Assembly: GCA_964410945.1 (NCBI GenBank)
Contig: CAYPJE010000007.1
Coordinates: forward strand, 1 to 64,000
From: CAYPJE01 sp964410945
GTDB taxonomy: Bacteria > Fidelibacterota > Marinisomatia > Marinisomatales > TCS56
DNA length: 64,000 nucleotides
Reading direction: 5' to 3'
Below are positions 35,004 through 42,285 of this stretch, one piece after another. The position numbers and the translations under genes were made by a program. The notes beneath the pieces are model-generated. The model made no database searches. It worked only from the letters and a program-made list of their open reading frames with translations, and had not been told where the DNA came from. Each line of letters opens with the position of its first letter. The first letter of the stretch is position 1.

Positions 35004-36410
35004 ATGTCAAGAATACTTATTAAAAACTCACAACTGATCGCCCGGATGGATGATTCCGGCACCGAATTCAGCGGGGGACACATTCTGATCGATAACGGAA
35101 TTATCGAATCAATCGGTCCGGAACCACTGGATATTCCCGGTGCTGAAGTGATCGATGCCAGGGGAATGACAGTATTACCTGGATTCGTGAATACCCATCA
35201 CCATTTCTACCAGACTTTGACCCGCAACATCCCCCTGATGCAGGATCAGCCCCTGTTCGACTGGCTGAAGAATCACTATGAGGTCTGGCGGGAGATTACC
35301 TCAGAAGCGGTGACCGTCAGCAGTACAACGGCCTTGCTGGAATTGATGAAATCGGGCACTACCACCAGTTCGGATCATCATTACCTTTTTCCCCGGGCGT
35401 CCGGAGGTGATCTGATCGATGCCCAGATCAAAGCGGCCCGTGAGTTGGGTGTGCGCTTCCATGCCACCCGCGGATCCATGTCACTGGGCCGATCCCAGGG
35501 TGGACTGCCACCGGATGATGTGGTCCAGACCGAGGCCGAGATCCAGACCGACGTGGAGCGTCTTTTAGAAAAATATCATGATGGGTCCGAAGGAGCGATG
35601 GTCAGGGTGGCATTGTCACCTTGCTCGCCTTTTTCGGTGACTCCGGAATCATTGAAACAGTCTGCCGAATATGCCCTGGCGAATAATATCCATATGCATA
35701 CCCATCTGGCGGAAACCAGGGATGAAGAGGATTTCTGCCTTAATTATGTCGGTAAACGTCCGGCCGAGTTCATGGCCGATCAGGGTTGGTTTAATGATAA
35801 AGCCTGGTTTGCCCATTCGATTTTTCTCAACGATGATGAAATCAGCCGACTTGGGGCAGCCGGTGGTGGAATTGCCCATTGCCCGTCGTCGAATATGCGA
35901 CTGGGTTCGGGGATTGCCCGTATCAGCGAAATGCTGGAGGCCGGTGTTAAAGTCGGTCTTGGTGTCGACGGATCAGCTTCCAATGACAGCAGCAATATGC
36001 TGGCTGAGATCCGGCAGGCCCTGCTTATTTCGCGGTTGCGGGAAGAAAAACACTGGCTGACGGCCCGGGATGTACTGTGGATCGCTACCCGGGGAGGTGC
36101 AGCGGCCCTGGGACGCAGCGATATCGGTCAATTGTCGGTTGGGAAACAGGCTGACATCGCCCTCTTCTCCGTTGATTCACTGGAATATGCCGGTGCCCAG
36201 TCCGATCCTCTGGCTGCTTTGGCATTTACGGTACGGATGAGCCCGGTGGATTACCTGATCGTCAACGGTAGAATTTGTATTCGCAGTGGTAAAAGCTCGC
36301 TGGACGAGTCTGATTTGGTACGCAAACATAACATTATAGCCGGCCGGTTGCTGGAACGGGCCGGGAAAAATACCGGTCTTGATTTTATGAATAATAACAG
36401 GCAAAATTGA
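35004..36410 (+). CDS. 8-oxoguanine deaminase-like amidohydrolase
   Basis: 468 aa, TrzN/ATZ-type amidohydrolase. Metal ligands are GFVNTHHHFYQTLTRN, HMHTHLAETRDEE, a histidine in WFAHSIFLND and the aspartate in GLGVDGSASNDSSN. The motifs around SDHHYLFP and CPSSNMRLGSG are as in enzymes described as 8-oxoguanine deaminase, which make urate from 8-oxoguanine. That activity would feed uric acid into the same cluster. Its stop overlaps the beginning of the next frame, so it is in operon with the second hydroxylase. The distinction from other guanine or pterin deaminases cannot be made by eye. Confidence 0.8.
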   Translation: MSRILIKNSQLIARMDDSGTEFSGGHILIDNGIIESIGPEPLDIPGAEVIDARGMTVLPGFVNTHHHFYQTLTRNIPLMQDQPLFDWLKNHYEVWREITSEAVTVSSTTALLELMKSGTTTSSDHHYLFPRASGGDLIDAQIKAARELGVRFHATRGSMSLGRSQGGLPPDDVVQTEAEIQTDVERLLEKYHDGSEGAMVRVALSPCSPFSVTPESLKQSAEYALANNIHMHTHLAETRDEEDFCLNYVGKRPAEFMADQGWFNDKAWFAHSIFLNDDEISRLGAAGGGIAHCPSSNMRLGSGIARISEMLEAGVKVGLGVDGSASNDSSNMLAEIRQALLISRLREEKHWLTARDVLWIATRGGAAALGRSDIGQLSVGKQADIALFSVDSLEYAGAQSDPLAALAFTVRMSPVDYLIVNGRICIRSGKSSLDESDLVRKHNIIAGRLLERAGKNTGLDFMNNNRQN

Positions 36411-36412
36411 CT

Positions 36413-37141
36413 ATGTGGTCTTCAATAAAAACAATTCATCATCCTGATTCGCTGGTCTCTGCCAGCCAACTGGCCAAAGAGGAGGCCACCGCATTGTTGG
36501 CCGGTGGGACTTACCTGGTGGCCGAACGCTACCCAGCCATCAGCAACCTGGTGGACCTTAACGGGCTGCTAAAGAGTGAAATAAAAATTGCCGAGCAGGA
36601 ACTGATCTGTGACGCTGGGGTTGTCCTTCAGGATCTTGTTGATCATTTTTCAATTGACGATCCTCTCCGGTTAGGCACCGCCGCCCGGCATTCCTGCTCA
36701 TCGAAAAATATCCGCAATCAACGGACGCTGGGGGGCGAAATCGCCCGGGGCCGAACCGATTCGGAACTGGTGGTGGCGCTGACGGCATTGAATGCCCAAC
36801 TGATCACAGCGGAGGATTCGATAATAACCGGGGTGGCCGTTGATCTGAGTGATAATCCCAAAGTGGCCCTGGAACGCTTTGCCCTGCTGCCTTCGGCGCC
36901 GGCTTTTGTTATAGTAGCTGCCGTATGTCGTGGGGAAAGCCTGAAGATCGTAGTGGGTGGTAAGGCTGATAAACTGGCGGTGGAAGACGTACCTTCCGAC
37001 GGCTGTACCGTAGAATGGATCGCCGGTTTCTGTAAAGCTGCAGCCGAAAGATTTCCTGCGGACCATATCGGCAATCGTGATTATAAACAGACCGTGATAA
37101 CCACGGGGCTTAAACGGGTGGCGGAGGCCCTATGCAGATAA
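36413..37141 (+). CDS. FAD-binding subunit 2 (YgfM-like, short)
   Basis: 242 aa from ATG 36413, two bases after the upstream stop. LLAGGTYLVAERYPAISNLVDLNGL (about 27-52) is the first FAD-binding motif. The second, around SSKNIRNQRTLGGEIARGRTDSELV, has arginines where the standard form reads VGGNICNASPAGD, and the C-terminal flavoprotein domain is reduced to about 65 residues. This resembles E. coli YgfM, the short FAD subunit paired with XdhD. It may bind FAD differently or act as a docking subunit. It overlaps the [2Fe-2S] gene by ten bases. Confidence 0.78.
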   Translation: MWSSIKTIHHPDSLVSASQLAKEEATALLAGGTYLVAERYPAISNLVDLNGLLKSEIKIAEQELICDAGVVLQDLVDHFSIDDPLRLGTAARHSCSSKNIRNQRTLGGEIARGRTDSELVVALTALNAQLITAEDSIITGVAVDLSDNPKVALERFALLPSAPAFVIVAAVCRGESLKIVVGGKADKLAVEDVPSDGCTVEWIAGFCKAAAERFPADHIGNRDYKQTVITTGLKRVAEALCR

Positions 37142-37569
37142 ATATCTCATTAAACGGCCAACAACTGGCAATCATCGTTGCCCCGGGTGAAACCCTGTTG
37201 GAAGTCCTGCGGGACCAGGGCTATTTCGGGGCCAAACACGGTTGTGATCATGGTGAGTGCGGGGCCTGCACGGTGCTGATAGATGATAAGGCTGTCAATT
37301 CCTGCCTGGTCCTGGCTCATAGTGCGGATGGGAAAAAAGTGGAAACGATTGAGGGATTGGGCGATCATGAGCAACTACATCCGTTGCAGGAGAAATTCAT
37401 TGCCAGCGGAGCGATCCAATGCGGTTTCTGTACGCCGGCCATGATCCTGGCATTGGAGGCCCTGAGTCGGGAAACAACGGAACCAACTGAAGCACAGGTG
37501 AGGGATGCGCTGTCGGGGATCCTGTGTCGTTGCACCGGCTATGTGAAACCGGTGGAGGCGGCCTTATGA
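37132..37569 (+). CDS. Xanthine dehydrogenase-type [2Fe-2S] subunit 2
   Basis: 145 aa. Cluster ligands are CDHGECGACTV with the later Cys in NSCLVL, and CGFCTPAM with LCRCTGYVKP. Compared with subunit 1 it lacks the N-terminal extension and is otherwise colinear; the two are clearly paralogues. In XdhD-type enzymes of E. coli the iron-sulfur domain is fused to the molybdenum domain; here it is a separate gene. Overlaps its molybdenum partner by four bases. Confidence 0.9.
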   Translation: MQINISLNGQQLAIIVAPGETLLEVLRDQGYFGAKHGCDHGECGACTVLIDDKAVNSCLVLAHSADGKKVETIEGLGDHEQLHPLQEKFIASGAIQCGFCTPAMILALEALSRETTEPTEAQVRDALSGILCRCTGYVKPVEAAL

Positions 37570-39851
37570 AAGTGATCGGAAAACCAACCGCCCGTGTGGA
37601 CGGACCGGCCTTGTCGCGGGGTAAGCCTGTTTTTGCCGATGATATGTACCTGCCGGGAACACTGTACCTGAAAATTCTGCACAGCCCGGTAGCTCATGCC
37701 CGGATCAAATCAATCGATGCCGGCCGGGCCCTGGCACGTCATGGTGTGGTGGCGGTTTACACTCATGAGGATTTTCCGGTCCATTATTATACTACCGCCG
37801 GGCAAGGTTATCCTGAGCCGGGCCCCCGGGATTACCGGATACTGGACGATACCGTTCGTTATGTGGGTGACCGGGTGGCGCTGATAGCAGCCGAATCACT
37901 GGAGCTTGCCGAGGCCGCTCTTAATGAAATTGAAGTGGAATACGAGGAATTACCATCCCTCCTGGATGCAGGTAAAGCGCGTTCCTCCGAAATTGTTATC
38001 CATCCGGAACAGGGGAAGACCGGAATCCATGACGTTGAAAAAAACATAGCCGCCCATATCGAAGCGGAAGTTGGTGATGTAGAAAAGGCTTTCGAGGAAT
38101 TGCCCCACGTTTTCCATGGGGAATACAGCACACCGTTTGTCCAGCAGGCCCATATCGAACCCCATATCAGTCTGAGCTGGCTGGATGATGACGGCCGGAT
38201 CGTGATCCGTACCGCTACCCAGGTGCCTTTTCATGTCCGGCGGATCGTGGCTGAAGTGCTGGATATCCCGGTCCGGAAGATTCGGGTCATTAAACCGCGG
38301 ATCGGTGGCGGCTTCGGCGGTAAACAGGAAATATTGAATGAAGAACTGGTGGCGGCGGTGACGCTGAAAACCGGTCGTCCGGCCCGGATCGAATATACCC
38401 GGGAAGAAGAATTTTATGCCGCCCGGACCCGCCATCCCCAGATCACCAAATTCAGGATCGGGGTGGATAATGAGTGTCGGGTCCAGGCCATCGACCTGGA
38501 TATTCTGGAGAATACGGGTGCTTATGGCGCCCATTCACTCACTGTGATGTCAGTGACGGCCCAGAAAGCATTATCGCTTTATCGGGCGCCCAACCTGCGG
38601 GTTTACGGTGATGCGGTTTATACCAACCTGCCGATCGCCGGGGCTTATCGCGGCTACGGCGCACCCCAGGGATTTTTCGGTTTGGAATCACTAATGGATG
38701 AAATTGCTGCTGAATTGGGGATCGATCCGGTGGAATTCCGGCATAAGAACTATGTGCAGGTGGATGATGATTTGCCCATCGCCGCCATCCTGGGCGAAGG
38801 CCGGGAGGGCTTCCCGGCCAAGGTGCGCTCCACGGGAATGAAAGACTGCCTGGAGGAAGGCAGAACACTGATCGACTGGGAAGGCATTCGCAGTACTCCC
38901 AGGACGGGTGTGATCCGCCGTGGTGTCGGTGTGGCTGTGGTGGGACAGGGCTCCGGTATTCCCGGCATTGACATGGGATCAGTATTTATCAAGATGAATG
39001 AAGACGCCAGCTTTAACCTGTTGGTGGGTGCCACCGATCTGGGAACTGGTTCCGATACGGTCCTGGCCCAGATCGCCGCCGAGGAAATCGGCGTGCCGGT
39101 AGAGCAGATCCTGGTCTATTCCAGTGACACGGACCGTACACCGTTCGACACCGGCGCCTATGCTTCCAGCACGACCTACATCAGCGGTAACGCTGTAAAA
39201 AAGGCTGCCGCTGATGTGAAACGCCAAATCCTTGAACTGGGTAAAAAATTGTTGGGCGCCGGTGAGGCGGAAATTCGAGACCAGCAAGTTGTAGCCGCCG
39301 ATGGAAGCAGTATTTCGTTCAAGGATATTTGCATCAAAACTTTCTATACCGAAGAGCAGACCCAGATCATGTCCACGGCCAGTCATATGAGTTTCGATTC
39401 GCCTTCACCGTATAATGCCACTTTCGCCGATGTTTCTGTGGATACGGAAACCGGCCTGGTAACGGTGAACAAGGTTGTATCGGTGACCGATATCGGACAG
39501 GTAATCAATCCCCAGATGGCGGAAGGCCAGACCGAAGGGGGGATACCCCAGGCCCTTGGTATGGCCCTGACCGAATTTATGGTCTTTGATGACCGGGGCC
39601 GGCCGATGAATACTGATTTCAATGATTATCATATTTACACTGCCATCGATATGCCGGAAATTGTGACCAGGTTTGTCCATACCAGCGAACCCACCGGCCC
39701 GTTTGGCGCCAAGGCGGCGGCGGAGATACCGATTAACGGTCCCGCTCCGGCGGTGGTGAATGCGATCCATAATGCCTGCGGAGTGCGCATCAGGGAGCTG
39801 CCGGTAACGCCGGGGAAAATCCTTAACGGATTGGTGAGTAGTGAGAAGTAG
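37566..39851 (+). CDS. Xanthine dehydrogenase-type molybdenum-binding subunit 2 (XdhD-like)
   Basis: 761 aa from the ATG at 37566 that overlaps the upstream TGA. A TTG at 37524 would add 14 residues read from the preceding gene and is unlikely. Signatures: GGGFGGKQ at 247-254, AYRGYGAPQ near 362, and GAKAAAE at 714-720 with Glu720 as the expected base. Two positions differ from subunit 1: Gln replaces Glu in the first motif, and AAAE replaces GIGE in the last, so the substrate pocket is probably different. In E. coli XdhD is associated with the same neighbours (ygfK, ssnA, ygfM). A likely substrate is a purine other than hypoxanthine or xanthine; this is inference. Confidence 0.88.
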   Translation: MKVIGKPTARVDGPALSRGKPVFADDMYLPGTLYLKILHSPVAHARIKSIDAGRALARHGVVAVYTHEDFPVHYYTTAGQGYPEPGPRDYRILDDTVRYVGDRVALIAAESLELAEAALNEIEVEYEELPSLLDAGKARSSEIVIHPEQGKTGIHDVEKNIAAHIEAEVGDVEKAFEELPHVFHGEYSTPFVQQAHIEPHISLSWLDDDGRIVIRTATQVPFHVRRIVAEVLDIPVRKIRVIKPRIGGGFGGKQEILNEELVAAVTLKTGRPARIEYTREEEFYAARTRHPQITKFRIGVDNECRVQAIDLDILENTGAYGAHSLTVMSVTAQKALSLYRAPNLRVYGDAVYTNLPIAGAYRGYGAPQGFFGLESLMDEIAAELGIDPVEFRHKNYVQVDDDLPIAAILGEGREGFPAKVRSTGMKDCLEEGRTLIDWEGIRSTPRTGVIRRGVGVAVVGQGSGIPGIDMGSVFIKMNEDASFNLLVGATDLGTGSDTVLAQIAAEEIGVPVEQILVYSSDTDRTPFDTGAYASSTTYISGNAVKKAAADVKRQILELGKKLLGAGEAEIRDQQVVAADGSSISFKDICIKTFYTEEQTQIMSTASHMSFDSPSPYNATFADVSVDTETGLVTVNKVVSVTDIGQVINPQMAEGQTEGGIPQALGMALTEFMVFDDRGRPMNTDFNDYHIYTAIDMPEIVTRFVHTSEPTGPFGAKAAAEIPINGPAPAVVNAIHNACGVRIRELPVTPGKILNGLVSSEK

Positions 39852-39861
39852 TTGGTGAGAA

Positions 39862-39878
39862 GTCAGCCGGCGGCTGAC
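39862..39878. repeat. Small GTCAGCCG hairpin, copy 1
   Basis: Arms GTCAGCCG and CGGCTGAC with one central G. Related hairpins lie at 40087-40103 (one mismatch) and 40315-40327 (shorter arms), each 30-100 bases before a paired palindrome. Confidence 0.75.
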
Positions 39879-39908
39879 GGTGAGCCTTATTAATTCCTAT
39901 CTTGATCT

Positions 39909-39979
39909 GTAGGGACAACACAGTGTGTTGTCCGAAATATGGAAAATAAAACCCGGACAAGTCGCTGACTTGTCCCTAC
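39909..39979. repeat. Paired-palindrome (BIME-like) element, copy 1
   Basis: 71 bases. Left hairpin GGACAACACA-G-TGTGTTGTCC, an A-rich linker of about 20 bases, right hairpin GGACAAGTC-GCT-GACTTGTCC. The outermost ten bases (GTAGGGACAA and TTGTCCCTAC) are also complementary, so the whole can fold as one or as two hairpins. Confidence 0.9.
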
Positions 39980-40133
39980 GAATTGCCGGTGGTATGATTT
40001 AAAAATGACGGATGGAATGTGTAGGCCTGCAATGGGCAAACCTTTAAGTAGTGCTAACTCAGGTTGGAATTAGTAATTAGTGAGAAGTCAGCCGGCGGCT
40101 GGCGGTGAGCTATATTAATTCCTATCTTGAACT

Positions 40134-40202
40134 GTAGGGACAACACAGTGTGTTGTCCGAAAAAAGGAAAAACCCCCGGACAAGTCGCTGACCTGTCCCT
40201 GC
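40134..40202. repeat. Paired-palindrome element, copy 2
   Basis: Same structure and orientation as copy 1, with a shorter linker and two changes in the right end (ACCTGTCCCTGC). Confidence 0.88.
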
Positions 40203-40409
40203 GAATTGCTGGTGGTAACATATTAAAAGGCAAATGGAATTTATTGTGCCTGTAATGGCAAATCTGAAATTAGTGGCAACACAGGATTTAATCTTTTGCA
40301 AATTAGTAGGCTATCAGCCTTCGGCTGGCGGTGAGAATGATGTGTGTGGGTGACAATTCGGTAATTCATTATACCAACATGGCTGTTTACTTTTATCCAT
40401 ACCGGGTTT

Positions 40410-40480
40410 GTAGGGACAACACAGTGTGTTGTCCGTGAAATGTATAAAACACCCCGGACAAGTCACTGACTTGTCCCTAC
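40410..40480. repeat. Paired-palindrome element, copy 3
   Basis: Same structure as copy 1. The linker differs (GTGAAATGTATAAAACACC) while both hairpins are preserved; the right loop is ACT instead of GCT. Confidence 0.9.
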
Positions 40481-40537
40481 GAATTGCCGGTGGTATGATT
40501 TAAAAATGACGGATGGAATTGCCGTGTGGGTTAGGGG

Positions 40538-40933
40538 ATTGGCAGGTCGAAGGGGCCGGCTTGTCCGTACCATCTGTGTGTAATGCCCGTTCCACAGCGA
40601 TTGACCGTCCGTTCCGGGGGGTGGGAACGGGCATTCCGATGGTACAGACCGCGTGTTCTCAGGGATGAGAACGTGCATTCCAATGCCACAGACCGTGTGT
40701 TCCCGGGGGCTCGACCGCACGTTCCGGGGGTATAGACTACACGGTCGATAGCATGCGAATGCATGCTCGGACCGACCCGAGCGTATGTTCTGCCCCCTCC
40801 AAGTGTGTACTAGTGACCACCCGAGTGTGTGCTCTGACCATTCCGAGTGCATGCTCAAGACCATCCGAGTGCACACTCGGCACCCATCGATCGCCCACCC
40901 GAACCCCTGCGAGTACACATACGCGTGCCAATA
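40538..40933. repeat. Degenerate 22-bp tandem array, 18 units, no indels
   Basis: Cutting the sequence every 22 bases from 40538 gives 18 consecutive units that stay in register to 40933. By hand alignment: A at position 1 in 17 of 18, pyrimidine at 3 in 18, G at 4 in 16, purine at 8 in 18, T at 10 in 15, C at 11 in 17, G at 22 in 15. Positions 13-20 vary freely. The conserved half alternates purine and pyrimidine (GTGTGTTC, GTGCATGCTC). Since 22 is not a multiple of three, the array is not coding. It lies between paired-palindrome copies 3 and 4. It could be a series of protein-binding sites spaced two helical turns apart. Confidence 0.8.
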
Positions 40934-40978
40934 TAGTGCCAGGCACATCCGATCGATTATCTATTTAATTCCAGATTT

Positions 40979-41049
40979 GTAGGGACAACACAGTGTGTTG
41001 TCCGAAATATGGAAAATAAAACCCGGACAAATCACTGACTTGTCCCTAC
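40979..41049. repeat. Paired-palindrome element, copy 4
   Basis: Nearly identical to copy 1, including the linker; differs by AATCACTGACTT in the right hairpin. Confidence 0.9.
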
Positions 41050-41161
41050 GAATTGCTTTGATAAATCAGTGGATTATTTCAATCCTCTATTACATAGCCA
41101 ATGGATTTATCCGTGGGTTTACAGAATTGGTGCTGAAAGAACCGTTACAACGGTTTAAATA

Positions 41162-41662
41162 TTATTGATTCCGGTTCACAGGCCGTCTGATCAGGCTCAT
41201 CAATACCAGTCCGATGGCGCCGGTCATTATCAAAACATCGGCCACGTTGAAAATTCCTGTCCGCAGGGGACCGATCCCCATGTTCATAAAATCGATTACC
41301 CGACCGTCGTTGAACAGACGGTCGATCATATTGCTGATCCCGCCGCCGATCAGCAGGGCCATCATCAGTGATTCGAACCGGGTCAGCTTAGTGCTGAAAA
41401 TCGTGAAGGCCAGCATCCCCAGAAGAGCGATGGTAGGAAATATCCGCATCAGCCAGAATTTGATACCCTCCGGCAGTTCCGACCCCAGGCTCAGGAAACC
41501 ACCGGTATTCTCGGCGTAGTGGAAACGGAAGGTATCAAAGAAATAAGAGTGGGAGGAATAACCGCGCAGATTATCCCGGGCCACCACTTTCGTTACCTGG
41601 TCACAGCCAACACAGACCAGCAGAATAATCAATATCACCAATACTCTTCTGTATCTAATCAT
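41162..41662 (-). CDS. lspA: Lipoprotein signal peptidase (signal peptidase II)
   Basis: 166 aa with the start at 41662; the frame extends further upstream, but the added residues overlap the preceding gene and are not family-like. Four membrane segments are visible: RVLVILIILLVCVGC at the start, IFPTIALLGMLAFTIF, MMALLIGGGISN and VLIMTGAIGLVLMSL. The two catalytic aspartates lie in NMIDRLFNDGRVIDF and FNVADVLI. The motif normally written NTGAAFS reads NTGGFLSLG here. The enzyme cleaves prolipoproteins after lipid attachment; several lipoproteins are encoded in this window. It follows the STAS-like gene after four bases. Confidence 0.92.
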   Translation of the reverse strand: MIRYRRVLVILIILLVCVGCDQVTKVVARDNLRGYSSHSYFFDTFRFHYAENTGGFLSLGSELPEGIKFWLMRIFPTIALLGMLAFTIFSTKLTRFESLMMALLIGGGISNMIDRLFNDGRVIDFMNMGIGPLRTGIFNVADVLIMTGAIGLVLMSLIRRPVNRNQ

Positions 41663-41666
41663 CTGG

Positions 41667-42050
41667 CTAACCCGTACCTGACAACCAGTTCTCGGCAGCT
41701 TCAAGCGATCGAAATACATGAAAATTAAATATAAGGTTTTCGGCTGTTCCCATCTCAAACATCCTGCTAATTCCAAAATCAACATCTTTTTCCACTACCC
41801 AGGCAGCCCGGCCTGGGCCACGAATTTTTTCGTATTTGGCAGTCATTTTTCCAATATCTTCTAAGCCCTTTTGATCCAGTCCGGATAGTGAGCATTGTCG
41901 ACAATCCCAGATAATATCGATTCCCGGTTTCCACATGTCCCAGTCCAGCATTTCCTGATAGCAGGATTCGAGGCTATCCAGATTGAATTTCTCGTAAAGA
42001 CTGATCGTCAGATAATCTTTGAAAGAATTAAAATGTATCTCATATTTCAT
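41667..42050 (-). CDS. STAS/SpoIIAA-like protein
   Basis: About 127 aa from the ATG at 42050; an in-frame start at 42146 would lengthen it by 32 residues. The pattern is a SpoIIAA-like fold: MKYEIHFNSFKDYLTISLYEKF, the CYQEMLDW helix, IDIIWDCRQCSLSGLD, and a C-terminal LEAAENWL segment as in DUF/STAS proteins of anaerobes that measure or carry small signals. No kinase partner is adjacent, and the serine phosphorylated in SpoIIAA is not clearly placed. Moderate confidence for the fold, none for the role. Confidence 0.5.
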   Translation of the reverse strand: MKYEIHFNSFKDYLTISLYEKFNLDSLESCYQEMLDWDMWKPGIDIIWDCRQCSLSGLDQKGLEDIGKMTAKYEKIRGPGRAAWVVEKDVDFGISRMFEMGTAENLIFNFHVFRSLEAAENWLSGTG

Positions 42051-42285
42051 TGAAATTTGTCTCAGGCCGTTTAGTATTGACTCAATTCCACAGTGATGTG
42101 CATTTCCAACGTATGGTAGATTATACTGACTTAAACCAAACTCCAAATGATTTTATTCTGATGGCGGGTACAATGAAACCGTTCAGACAAATATATTCTC
42201 CTCTTAAAATATCAATCCACATAGTTAAATTATCTCTGTCAGGGATAAGATTATTAAGTGTTTAAAGATAATTAAGAGACGAATA

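Larger units (their letters stand above)
39852..41161. other. 1.3-kb non-coding repeat region
   Basis: The region carries four paired-palindrome elements, three copies of a smaller hairpin and one 22-bp periodic array, each listed separately. The bases between are also related between copies (for example AATTGCCGGTGGTATGATTTAAAAATGACGG after copies 1 and 3, given here only as a pointer to 39979-40017 and 40480-40517). I see no protein gene; the open frames across 40460-40980 are by-products of the periodic sequence. It separates the purine cluster from lspA. Confidence 0.8.

Noticed and set aside
40538..40933. CRISPR array
   Set aside because: Units of 22 bp are not identical, the variable part is only about 8 bases, and no cas gene is in the window.
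40463..40982. Several overlapping open frames on both strands across the 22-bp array (up to 161 codons on the minus strand)
   Set aside because: They are open in multiple frames because the repeat unit rarely makes stops. They run through the paired palindrome and have no binding site or family resemblance.
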